From Mariprofundaceae bacterium (GTDB taxonomy: Bacteria > Pseudomonadota > Zetaproteobacteria > Mariprofundales > Mariprofundaceae): a stretch of 33,038 nt of DNA. The DNA lies in NCBI GenBank assembly GCA_030950835.1, contig JAUZQU010000124.1:1-33038 (forward strand), read 5' to 3'. The notes beneath the pieces are model-generated. The model saw only the letters and a list, made by a program, of their open reading frames with translations, searched no databases and was not told where the DNA came from. Below are positions 1 through 6,612 of the stretch, one piece after another. The stretch's first letter is position 1. Each line of letters begins with the position of its first letter. The translations under genes and the position numbers were made by a program.

Positions 1-32
1 TTCCTTTCTATCTTCCGCGACATTTTCATGCA

Positions 33-71
33 GGTTGTGCATCTTTGTGCATTGCACGAACATGCACAACC
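33..71. repeat. 10-bp perfect inverted repeat with inner stem
   Basis: GGTTGTGCAT at 33-42 pairs perfectly with ATGCACAACC at 62-71. Inside it, GTGC and GCAC form a second 4-bp stem around ATT, separated from the outer stem by a 4x4 internal loop. The core TTGTGCA is therefore present several times in alternating orientation. No T-run follows on either strand, so it does not look like an intrinsic terminator. It could be a repressor operator or an RNA hairpin at the start of a leftward transcript. Confidence 0.6.
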
Positions 72-75
72 GCCA

Positions 76-104
76 AAAATACCAGATTGGAATGCTAGTC
101 TCGA
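76..104 (-). promoter_or_regulatory. possible leftward promoter (extended -10)
   Basis: On the minus strand TATTTT (81-76) is preceded by TGG, giving an extended -10 element. A 17-nt spacer separates it from TCGAGA (104-99), which matches TTGACA at 4 of 6 bases. The predicted start point falls near 69, at the edge of the inverted repeat at 33-71, an arrangement typical of an operator. This rests on consensus matching alone and could be chance. Confidence 0.25.
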
Positions 105-147
105 CGGGCAGGTCGTTCCATGCAGGATGCAGCAGGAGGGTCAAGTT

Positions 148-759
148 TCACATGTTCAACTGCATTAAAGTCATAAGAAACTGCCGAACGTGAAAACCGT
201 AACGATCCGGCTCCAGAGAATAGTGCTCGGGATCAAGAAATTGCACGTCCCCGCCTATACGAAGACCATTCTTCTTCAGCGACGCACACAGCTTAGCCAG
301 CGAATCGGGCGCTAAAAATTTCGCCCGTCTCACGCTCACAAACCACATCGTATCATTACCAGCATGCACCACATCGGGCACGCAAAAGACCACAGGAACG
401 GTCATCCACAAATCCCCGTGTGTTGACCGATGCACCTCGAGATGAGGAACCCACTCATCACCGTAGACATCATAACGACGGATTGCATCAACACGCAAAA
501 GAGACAAGGGCCCATTACACGTCCACCCACCATATCCTCCAGCAACATAGACATCAATGCTATGCTCGCGCGTTGAGCCAACGATCCACCCGTCAGAGTC
601 AAGACAGCACTCATCCTCACAACAAAACCGTATTGGCGCGTGATACAGCTTGCCGTCCCTGGCAAGCAGAGGGATAACACCAACCAGGTCGTCATCACCA
701 CACTCTTGATCACCATCATACGGGACCCAAAAGGCTTGTTCAGGAAACTCGATAATCAT
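148..759 (-). CDS. unknown protein, probable paralogue of the gene upstream
   Basis: 203 residues with no family I recognise. The ATG at 759 follows a strong AGGAGGG site, which fixes the start. The gene begins 15 nt after the stop of the 775-1350 gene. It appears to be a diverged copy of that protein: both have GDDD followed by LVG near residues 17-28, a YVAGGY / YITASGYY segment, and a TVPxxF..xDV core that falls at residues 120-130 in both, followed by VRRA. The N-terminal third is acidic and has a cysteine group (residues 46-52, CCEDECC) that the relative lacks, which might bind a metal. There is no signal peptide or membrane segment. Its position after the Ro60-like gene suggests co-transcription, but the function is unknown. 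Confidence 0.8.
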   Translation of the reverse strand: MIIEFPEQAFWVPYDGDQECGDDDLVGVIPLLARDGKLYHAPIRFCCEDECCLDSDGWIVGSTREHSIDVYVAGGYGGWTCNGPLSLLRVDAIRRYDVYGDEWVPHLEVHRSTHGDLWMTVPVVFCVPDVVHAGNDTMWFVSVRRAKFLAPDSLAKLCASLKKNGLRIGGDVQFLDPEHYSLEPDRYGFHVRQFLMTLMQLNM

Positions 760-774
760 CAGATCCCTCCTACA

Positions 775-1350
775 TCAAACAGGTACGTCTTCGTCCTTGA
801 GATACAGCGTCGCAGACTTCCAATCCCACTTATCAGAGCATTCGCTTGTCCACAGCCAGAGACTCTCGGGATAAGGACCGCAGCGAGGATCAATTTCGCG
901 AAAGATAAAACGCGGGGGGATAACTGCACGTCTAACAATGACGCGGTCATACACAGCAATAACATCAGACCGTGAAAAGCAAAGGGGAACCGTTACCGTC
1001 GTTTTTGGGAGAGACGGTGCACCGTGAAGACTTCGACGGCGGCGTACGCCGGCATGAAACCAAACAAGGGGTTCTACCTCTAGGTACTCTGGCGAGACCG
1101 GCTTGAATGATATGACCTTCCCGTGAGGTCCAAGAACAGGAATCTCAAAAACAAACGGGTAATATCCGCTAGCCGTAATATACATGTACTCGTCAAGAAC
1201 GCGGCAGGGATAGTGCGGTGTTGACCACCACGGGTACAACAAGTCATGATCCAGCGCAAACGTCGCAAGACCCACGAGAAGAGACGTCCTGTCATCATCC
1301 CCGTTCCCAACCAAACCAAACCACCCTCGCGTGTATGTTATCTCACCCAC
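775..1350 (-). CDS. unknown protein, probable paralogue of the gene downstream
   Basis: 191 residues, not recognised. The best start is GTG at 1350, only 3 nt after the TAA of the Ro60-like gene; GGGGG about 9 nt upstream could serve as the ribosome binding site, so translation is probably coupled. Aligned with the next protein it shares an N-terminal GDDD...LVG segment, a central aromatic SGYYPF region and TVPLCF..SDV at 120-130 followed by VRRA. It is rich in aromatic residues and beta-branched residues, suggesting a compact beta-rich fold, and has no membrane segment. Conservation of position and sequence between the two copies suggests an old tandem duplication. No enzymatic motif is visible. 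Confidence 0.75.
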   Translation of the reverse strand: MGEITYTRGWFGLVGNGDDDRTSLLVGLATFALDHDLLYPWWSTPHYPCRVLDEYMYITASGYYPFVFEIPVLGPHGKVISFKPVSPEYLEVEPLVWFHAGVRRRRSLHGAPSLPKTTVTVPLCFSRSDVIAVYDRVIVRRAVIPPRFIFREIDPRCGPYPESLWLWTSECSDKWDWKSATLYLKDEDVPV

Positions 1351-1353
1351 TGG

Positions 1354-3042
1354 TTAGGCCCCCGTGATAAATTGAGAGATGACCTGCGGTGCAGACGTGT
1401 CAAATCCCACAACATCAAGCATCCCACCATCGTTCGGATCGGCGATGGAAAAACTTGTTGCCGTCATACCAACCACGATGAGCTTAGCTGGAATGCCCAT
1501 TTTTCTGCGATATCTGGCCAACGCCTGGCAGGGATGAATCCCTCCGTACCATGTTTCATTGTCCGTGTAGACGATGAACACATCAACGGGAATACGATGA
1601 TCCTGTGCCCAGATCATAGGTAAAGCACAGTCAGTTCCTCCGGCTGGTAGACTGCGCGTCCGTTTGATAACACTATCAAGCCGCTCCTTCGCCGTTATGG
1701 GAAAATCACGCAATTCATGGCTAAAGGTCACGACTGCATAGGACTGCTCTGTCCGAGCCGTGACCATCGCCATAGCCGCAGCAGCTTCACGCGGTTTTAC
1801 ATGCATTCCAGAAACATATCCCAAATCCATTGAACCCGATACATCCAGCGCAAGGAGAATCCGCGCTCCCGTTGGCCCTACTGCCTTGAACGACAGGTAG
1901 AAGGCCTCATCTAATGCATCAATGATCGTCCCGACAGGACTCCACGTCAACGATCCTAACTCACCGCATCCTACCATGTAGATGTTCAAGGCTTGCAGAA
2001 TAGAGAGAGGATGGAGGCGAGCACCGATAATACGCTCCTCGCTCGTGAGCCGCTCTGCTACAAGCTTTGTGTGCGTGCCTAGCGGTGCAAGAAGGCCGAG
2101 AGCGGTCAGCCGTCCTAGGTTTCGCAACAAGGCTGTCATGGGTAAGCTGGGAAGCAAGGCTTCCCACACACGTGCTTCCCGAAGAAGTTCCGTCGGAAGC
2201 ATCTCCCACGTGAGCGAAGGATTTGAGGCAATCAGCCTGACAGCAGTGTTGACGGTCTCCTTGAGAGATGCCGACCGGTCCTTCTCATGACGGTAAACAG
2301 AAAACAGCTCTTCGTGTGCCTGGTGCAGACGAAGCGCGTCTTCTGGAATGGCGCTGATATTGACAGGACCATAGTGCGTTGGCTCTTTTTGCCGACGATC
2401 GACAAGACGAGCACCAAGGTTGTCAGGATCAACGTATAAACGGCAAATGGCATGGTGGGCTTCCGTTGGAGGAATCCAGTGCGAGAGACGCCAGGCATCT
2501 CGGTGCGTCCATCCAGCACGTGACTGGTACTTCATCAGCTGATAGAGAAGATCTTTTGGAGAAAGCTGGCTGTACCAGTTGCTGACAGCACGACGTAATC
2601 CTCTTCCCCAGCCTCGAAATGCTTGAACTTCGGAGAGAAACTGAAAAAGGTGTGTCGCGGTCCGTGCCACGCGAGGGAGAACCGTAACGGCTTCACGCCG
2701 TGCTTCTTCCGATCCCAGCGCCATCACCATGGCGAGCACAAAAAGAGCTGGCGTGTTCTTTGGTGCACGGCCGGCCGTGCTGATCTCTTCGACACGCTTG
2801 ACAACACGCAAACCATCATCCTTGATACAGCGAACCACGGCTTGCGCGTTGTCAATCGTCAGCTTTCTTTCTGACACGTAGTACGTCCCTCCCTCGCTTC
2901 CCAGGATAAGAAACCGATCGAGCCGAACCCAGTCACTAACGGGAAAGACATACCCTCCCGCGTCGTTCTGCACCTGGTTCTTGCCAGGAATAGGCTCCCG
3001 CTGAGGAGTTTCTAGCGTCTGAAAATGCTTTGCGTATGTCAT
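1354..3042 (-). CDS. rsr: TROVE/vWA RNA-binding protein, Ro60 (Rsr) homologue
   Basis: 562 residues, the usual length for bacterial Ro proteins. The N-terminal part (about 15-375) is a TROVE domain: helical repeats with FLILGSEGGTYY near 44-55 and the HRDAWRLSHW segment near 180-189. The C-terminal part (about 390-560) is a von Willebrand A domain with a MIDAS-type metal site: DVSGS at 400-404, T470-D471 and YTDNETW at 492-498. Known Ro proteins are rings that bind the ends of misfolded RNAs in the central hole and Y RNAs on the outside; in bacteria they work with PNPase or affect rRNA and tRNA turnover. The start ATG at 3042 follows GGAGG at a good distance. The gene sits behind a 265-nt gap with strong RNA structure, a location where bacterial Y RNAs are often found. 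A role in steering host or phage RNA is inferred. Confidence 0.93.
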   Translation of the reverse strand: MTYAKHFQTLETPQREPIPGKNQVQNDAGGYVFPVSDWVRLDRFLILGSEGGTYYVSERKLTIDNAQAVVRCIKDDGLRVVKRVEEISTAGRAPKNTPALFVLAMVMALGSEEARREAVTVLPRVARTATHLFQFLSEVQAFRGWGRGLRRAVSNWYSQLSPKDLLYQLMKYQSRAGWTHRDAWRLSHWIPPTEAHHAICRLYVDPDNLGARLVDRRQKEPTHYGPVNISAIPEDALRLHQAHEELFSVYRHEKDRSASLKETVNTAVRLIASNPSLTWEMLPTELLREARVWEALLPSLPMTALLRNLGRLTALGLLAPLGTHTKLVAERLTSEERIIGARLHPLSILQALNIYMVGCGELGSLTWSPVGTIIDALDEAFYLSFKAVGPTGARILLALDVSGSMDLGYVSGMHVKPREAAAAMAMVTARTEQSYAVVTFSHELRDFPITAKERLDSVIKRTRSLPAGGTDCALPMIWAQDHRIPVDVFIVYTDNETWYGGIHPCQALARYRRKMGIPAKLIVVGMTATSFSIADPNDGGMLDVVGFDTSAPQVISQFITGA

Positions 3043-3119
3043 GGCATCCTCCTACGGAATTTGGATAAAATGACGAATAGTTGTCAATGACGAGGCAAAA
3101 ATAAAAGCACAACAGGCAA

Positions 3120-3270
3120 GAAGGCGATGAAGGGAGAATCGTTAGCAGCGATAACCCTTCATCCACGGCCCGTCGTGCTCACCCTGCCAATCAAGCAGGC
3201 AAGTAAGCTGAGAAAGTGGCCTGGATGCGGTGACCTTTCCCATCCGGCCCGCTCAATCACCCACGCTACG
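3120..3270 (-). ncRNA. candidate structured RNA upstream of the Ro60-like gene
   Basis: The 265-nt gap 3043-3307 has no supported gene but three strong hairpins on the minus strand. Hairpin A (3249-3218) pairs GGCC+GGATG with CATCC+GGCC, with one bulged A. Hairpin B (3208-3177) is an 11-bp stem with one bulged G; it uses G-U pairs that would be A-C mismatches on the opposite strand, so it favours a minus-strand RNA. Hairpin C (3163-3126) has a perfect 9-bp stem, GATGAAGGG with CCCTTCATC, plus an inner ATCG/CGAT stem. I see no GGTTCGAATCC T-arm as in YrlA RNAs and no recognised Ro-binding consensus. It may be a Y-like RNA partner of the Ro protein or a structured 5' leader of its mRNA. The ends are guesses. 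Confidence 0.35.
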
Positions 3271-3275
3271 ATGAA

Positions 3276-3305
3276 AGCGTACAACAGATAGCAATTCCAT
3301 GTCAA
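3276..3305 (-). promoter_or_regulatory. possible leftward promoter before the structured region
   Basis: A perfect TTGACA (3305-3300, minus strand) starts 2 nt after the stop codon of the preceding gene. An 18-nt spacer leads to TACGCT (3281-3276), which matches TATAAT at 3 of 6 bases. The predicted start near 3269 lies just upstream of the hairpins. The -35 element is ideal and the -10 weak, so the call is tentative. A second TTGACA at 3087-3082 has no acceptable -10 at 16-18 nt. Confidence 0.35.
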
Positions 3306-3307
3306 GA

Positions 3308-3664
3308 CTAGCGAGGAAGACGCGAAAAGGCAGAAATCCTCCAGCTCACACCGTCAAACCTGAGACCTGGAGTCATGGCCTCACCTTCAATAAACTGACG
3401 AAGTGCTTGCTGACGGTTCTGAAGCATCTGCCTGATTTCGTTCACCGGCGGTACAGGTGATGGGACTTCAAACACCTCGACACGCTCAACCCACTGACCT
3501 GTACGCAAGAGGTCAAGATCGGCTGGTTGAATATCAGGATCGACGGACGTAAATGTTGGATCAGCATAGATGCTTTCAGAACCCTGTGGGACAGGTGCGC
3601 GGAAAGCTACACGCCAAGCATTTCGGTTCCCTGGAGCACGTCCTAAGATGATGATTGTATCCAT
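3308..3664 (-). CDS. unknown 118-residue protein
   Basis: 118 residues, not recognised. The ATG at 3664 follows GAGGT at good spacing. The protein starts with a hydrophobic strand (IIILGRA), continues through a Pro- and Asp-rich middle, has a likely amphipathic helix at about 72-95 rich in Gln and Arg, and ends in a basic tail. It has no signal peptide or catalytic motif. It lies between a rho-independent terminator (3690-3734) and the structured gap before the Ro60-like gene. Only 25 nt separate the terminator from its start codon, so it is probably expressed by read-through or from a promoter upstream of the terminator. Its codon use and strand fit the rest of the phage. Confidence 0.65.
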   Translation of the reverse strand: MDTIIILGRAPGNRNAWRVAFRAPVPQGSESIYADPTFTSVDPDIQPADLDLLRTGQWVERVEVFEVPSPVPPVNEIRQMLQNRQQALRQFIEGEAMTPGLRFDGVSWRISAFSRLPR

Positions 3665-3687
3665 CAGGACCTCACATCATGCGTAGA

Positions 3688-3734
3688 AACAAAGAAAAGC
3701 CGACTCCCCGTCACGGAGGAACCAAGGAGTCGGC
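3688..3734 (-). terminator. rho-independent terminator after purM
   Basis: On the minus strand GCCGACTCC (3734-3726) and GGAGTCGGC (3707-3699) form a perfect 9-bp GC-rich stem. The loop can form a further CCG/CGG stem, and TTTTCTTTGTTT follows directly (3698-3687). This is a classic intrinsic terminator for leftward transcription, 57 nt beyond the PurM stop codon. It probably ends, or attenuates, the long structural and accessory transcript before the Ro60 section. Confidence 0.8.
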
Positions 3735-3790
3735 CCAAGGGGTGTGGAAGCACATAGGTGACGGTAGTATATCCGGTCAGTTACACGTTG

Positions 3791-4723
3791 TCAAGGAAGC
3801 GTCACAATGTCCTTGATAAAGACATGAGGAGAGTCGTCATCAATGACCGTTCCGAGAACAAGAGGTTGCCACGGAGCAAGAAGCGCAATGGCCTGTTCCG
3901 TGTAAGAAGACGGAATGACGATGATGAATCCAATGCCCATGTTCCATGTCGTCCAGCACGTATAGTCGTCAATGCGTGCCTGGGAACGAAGAATGTCATA
4001 GACGGGTAGAGAACGAGGAAGCGCCGTAATACGATAACTGACCGTGTCGGAAAGACGAATGAGATTGAGCCATCCTCCTCCTGTGATGTGAACAAGTCCG
4101 TGAAGAGGAATCTGTGCTGTTGTCAGTGCCCGAACGGCTGGGACGTAAATAATTGTTGGCATAAGAAGCATGGGAAGGGTGTGAGGATTGAGGCCGAGAA
4201 TTCGGCGGGCAAGCGTATAGCCATTTGCATGAAGACCAGAACTAGCCAGACCAATGAGCACATCGCCTGGTTGAGGTTCAGTGCGTTCACGCTGCCAGCG
4301 GCGACCAATAGCGGTCACGGAAATGTCGCATGGAGTATCTGGGTGAAGAAGATCGGGAACAATAGCTGTTTCTCCACCCACGATGGGAGCATTCGCGTGA
4401 GCAGCAGCTTTGGCAAGGCTTTTGGCAAGCGTGTCAAGGTGCGGCCAGTTGGGATCCCGCAGGGAAAGCGTGTCGCAGAAGGCAAGAGGAAAAGAGAAGG
4501 CGCAGAGAAGGTCATTGGCCACCATGGCAATGGCATCTTGGCCAATCGGAGCAAAACGATTGGCTTGGGCCGCAAGAAGAAGCTTTGTCCCAACACCGTC
4601 TGTTGTAACGGTGAGATCTGTTCCAGGAATCTCAGCAGCAAAGGCGTGAGGAGACGGGATGTGCAACGCGGAGAGGAATGATGTGATAGTCGAGGTGTAG
4701 GTCTTATCAAGGTAAGCAGTCAT
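3791..4723 (-). CDS. purM: phosphoribosylaminoimidazole synthetase (AIR synthase, PurM), short form
   Basis: 310 residues from the ATG at 4723; a TTG at 4747 would add 8. Neither has a clear ribosome binding site. PurM closes FGAM to AIR with ATP, the fifth step of purine synthesis. Family motifs in order: TTDGVGTKL (40-48), GQDAIAMVANDLL with PLAFCD (61-84), VGGETAIVP (115-123), GDVLIGLASSGLHANGY (153-169), GLVHITGGG (209-217) and WNMGIGF near 260-266. The last motif is typical of PurM and argues against SelD, HypE or ThiL. Oddities: the N-terminus lacks roughly 20-30 residues found in host enzymes, including the early Gly-rich loop, and the usual GGETAEMP has become GGETAIVP. It may be a trimmed working enzyme or a repurposed member. 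Phage purM genes are known in cyanophages as purine supply genes. No other purine gene is in view. Confidence 0.9.
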   Translation of the reverse strand: MTAYLDKTYTSTITSFLSALHIPSPHAFAAEIPGTDLTVTTDGVGTKLLLAAQANRFAPIGQDAIAMVANDLLCAFSFPLAFCDTLSLRDPNWPHLDTLAKSLAKAAAHANAPIVGGETAIVPDLLHPDTPCDISVTAIGRRWQRERTEPQPGDVLIGLASSGLHANGYTLARRILGLNPHTLPMLLMPTIIYVPAVRALTTAQIPLHGLVHITGGGWLNLIRLSDTVSYRITALPRSLPVYDILRSQARIDDYTCWTTWNMGIGFIIVIPSSYTEQAIALLAPWQPLVLGTVIDDDSPHVFIKDIVTLP

Positions 4724-4781
4724 GTATGCATGCAGCACACCACACAATTAAAGATGAGGTGTGCTCACTGCTCGTCAAGAG

Positions 4782-5372
4782 CTACTGCAATTTATGATCT
4801 TGTAAAGAAGCTGCACAACAGCCTCTACCGCAAAACCAATTCTCCCCACAAGACGGAGGAAGATCAAAAATCACGTGAATACGGTGTGCTGAAGAATTAT
4901 TTACACACCAGTGCAGCTGCGTATTGTCAATCTCATAATACACTCCATAAGACAGGTGCTTTACAACATCTCCAACACCAAACAGCACACGAGAGTCTGT
5001 GACAACCGGAAAATGAAAACGGCGGCAAACAGTCAACGTGTTACCAGCGTCAACATGCGCAGGAATAACACTATAAGGACGTAGACGAGCAATGAGTATA
5101 CGTACAGCACAGGGTGGAACCGCACGCATGACAGAATCGCGTAACCCTATGGAATCAGCAACCGGACAGTGTACGTCGTACCACCCAACATAGTCATCAT
5201 CGCTACAGAAACGAAGAATCAGACATTTTACATTCTCATGTGTTCCAACAGACCTCCACGATGGCGTGTGTCGCACCCAAGCATACTCAGGTACGGCGCG
5301 TACTAAATCCTTAATAACAACAGCATCACGCGCGTTCTCTCCACACACACGTATACACTCCAGTAGCTTCAT
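4782..5372 (-). CDS. 2OG-Fe(II) dioxygenase, Asp/Asn beta-hydroxylase-like
   Basis: 196 residues. The C-terminal half fits the aspartyl/asparaginyl beta-hydroxylase (Asp_Arg_Hydrox) fold. HVD at 106-108 supplies the iron-binding H-x-D, RRFHFPV at 117-123 matches the conserved R-x-H-x-P strand, and LHWCVNNSSAHRIHVIFD (153-170) supplies the distal His154, the Asn pair and the Arg164 expected to bind 2-oxoglutarate. The enzyme would use O2 and 2-oxoglutarate to hydroxylate a side chain or small molecule; the substrate is unknown. The C-terminal tail (175-186) has four Cys in CGxxxxCGRGCC spacing, which is unusual for the family and may bind metal. Its ATG overlaps the cupin stop by 4 nt (ATGA), so the two are translationally coupled and probably act together. 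Confidence 0.85.
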   Translation of the reverse strand: MKLLECIRVCGENARDAVVIKDLVRAVPEYAWVRHTPSWRSVGTHENVKCLILRFCSDDDYVGWYDVHCPVADSIGLRDSVMRAVPPCAVRILIARLRPYSVIPAHVDAGNTLTVCRRFHFPVVTDSRVLFGVGDVVKHLSYGVYYEIDNTQLHWCVNNSSAHRIHVIFDLPPSCGENWFCGRGCCAASLQDHKLQ

Positions 5373-5722
5373 GGCATATTATCAGGCTCCATATGCTGCG
5401 TAAGAGGCTTACCGTCAGGATCTAGAATAGGCTTTCCCTCGTTTGCATGTACGCAAAGAATCGCCGTGTCATCCTCAAGAGCAATGATGGTATGATGCTT
5501 GTCTTTATCAACACCAAAAAACGTCGGCGCCGTAAATATTGACTCACGACCATCTACCTTTACCAACACACGTCCACGAATGACAATACTAATATGATCG
5601 TGTGGATGTCTGTGTCCTTCGTGAATAACATCCTTCTTTGGATAGTATTGTTTGACTATCCAGATGTTCCCGTAATAGCCAGTCTCAATAAGTGCTTTGT
5701 ACCCCTGCTTTTCGACAACCAT
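5369..5722 (-). CDS. small single-domain cupin
   Basis: 117 residues, about the size of one cupin barrel. The first cupin motif is a dense His cluster at 37-43 (HRHPHDH) followed by the strands ISIVIRG and VLVKVDG. The second motif is near 72-93, with KHHTIIAL and ILCVHA. The His residues suggest a bound metal. The ATG at 5722 follows AGGAGGTG, among the strongest ribosome binding sites in the window. It overlaps the dioxygenase gene by 4 nt. Members of this fold range from dioxygenases and isomerases to sensors. Possible roles are a partner enzyme on the same pathway or an accessory subunit, but neither can be told apart from sequence alone. Confidence 0.75.
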   Translation of the reverse strand: MVVEKQGYKALIETGYYGNIWIVKQYYPKKDVIHEGHRHPHDHISIVIRGRVLVKVDGRESIFTAPTFFGVDKDKHHTIIALEDDTAILCVHANEGKPILDPDGKPLTQHMEPDNMP

Positions 5723-5730
5723 AACACCTC

Positions 5731-6603
5731 CTATACGCGCGGGACAACCTCAGATGAATCAGGAAAGATACCACGGGGAATACCGCGCAGCATAGCTGAC
5801 ACATCAGGAAATTCAACACGTTCCGTATTTCTTTTAATTAAACACCCAGACTGCTTGTCAAAGTCGCACCACTTCATAATCCACTCCGCAACTCGATCCC
5901 GCGTGAGAAGACGTAAGGCACGAAATGGCCAATGCCTCTCACTCATTTGCCATCCTTTCCTCTCGCAGACCCTGCATGTTTCGTCATACATCCTAGAAAC
6001 ATCAGACAGAGTCGATCGAAGCGAAGCAATGTCAATACGATAAACTTCACATCCAACAACAGCAAGCGGCACGTCTTCCTCCTCATTAGCAGGGTCCTCA
6101 GCCTCCCAGACACCAATAACATGCGTATCACAAACAGCAACGTACAACCGTGGATTATCAGATGCCGTAATATATCTCCACCGTGCACCAAGATTTGGAG
6201 AAGTACCCCCTGTATACAGGGTGAACCGTGGATTCGTCGTACCAGGATCTGTCTTCTGATACGCCCTAATATCCGCGTCAATAGTATAGCCATACGGGTT
6301 CATACTCTGTCCCCATGTGGTGGGGAAAAATCCATATTCATGAACAGAAACTTGAAGAGATGACGCAGCAGCCGAGGCTGAACCCGTTGCCGTAGACAAG
6401 TTCCCTGTCTTCACAGCTCCACTTGCAATATGAGCATTGACAACCCAATCGTTCTTGAATGTCGTTAACGCCGAATCGCTCAGGTTCTGATTAAAAATGT
6501 TATCAAGAACTTCCTTGAGATAATTCCACTTGCCACGAGCTTGAGCAGAATCTAAGTTTCCTCCAGCCGCAGGATCAGTTGTATTTCCAAAATTCGATCC
6601 CAT
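5731..6603 (-). CDS. unknown protein downstream of the tail tip gene
   Basis: 290 residues, not recognised. The ATG at 6603 follows GGTGAGGAT and begins 9 nt after the stop of the I-J fusion gene, so it belongs to the tail transcript. The N-terminus (about 1-85) is Ala/Ser/Thr/Asn-rich, like tail fibre and attachment proteins. The middle (90-185) is rich in Gly, Tyr and Trp and looks beta-structured. The C-terminal part (200-290) has Cys-rich and Trp-rich segments, including DETCRVCERKGW near 207-218 and WCDFDKQSGC near 245-254. Position suggests a fibre-associated or tail-tip accessory protein. No chaperone, endosialidase or lectin motif is visible. Confidence 0.75.
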   Translation of the reverse strand: MGSNFGNTTDPAAGGNLDSAQARGKWNYLKEVLDNIFNQNLSDSALTTFKNDWVVNAHIASGAVKTGNLSTATGSASAAASSLQVSVHEYGFFPTTWGQSMNPYGYTIDADIRAYQKTDPGTTNPRFTLYTGGTSPNLGARWRYITASDNPRLYVAVCDTHVIGVWEAEDPANEEEDVPLAVVGCEVYRIDIASLRSTLSDVSRMYDETCRVCERKGWQMSERHWPFRALRLLTRDRVAEWIMKWCDFDKQSGCLIKRNTERVEFPDVSAMLRGIPRGIFPDSSEVVPRV

Positions 6604-6612
6604 ATCCTCACC

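Larger units (their letters stand above)
1..147. other. left-edge intergenic stretch
   Basis: No gene in this stretch has a convincing ribosome binding site. On the minus strand an ATG at position 63 opens a frame that runs to the window edge (21 codons), and shorter frames start at 31 and 20. None has a purine-rich Shine-Dalgarno sequence at the right distance, so a gene may start here or just beyond the edge. The stretch holds an inverted repeat (33-71) and a possible leftward promoter (76-104), so it may be a regulatory gap between two transcription units. Confidence 0.5.

Noticed and set aside
3062..3087. Second promoter with TTGACA directly before the Ro60-like gene
   Set aside because: No -10 hexamer at 16-18 nt; the nearest TATCCA lies only 14 nt away.
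3126..3163. Hairpin C as an intrinsic terminator
   Set aside because: The T-rich run on the minus strand starts about 19 nt after the stem, too far for termination; no T-run follows on the plus strand.
3177..3208. tRNA gene in the gap before the Ro60-like gene (a 5-bp stem with a 7-nt loop TTGATTG on the minus strand)
   Set aside because: No T-arm, D-arm or acceptor stem can be drawn around it; the longer 11-bp pairing is a better explanation.
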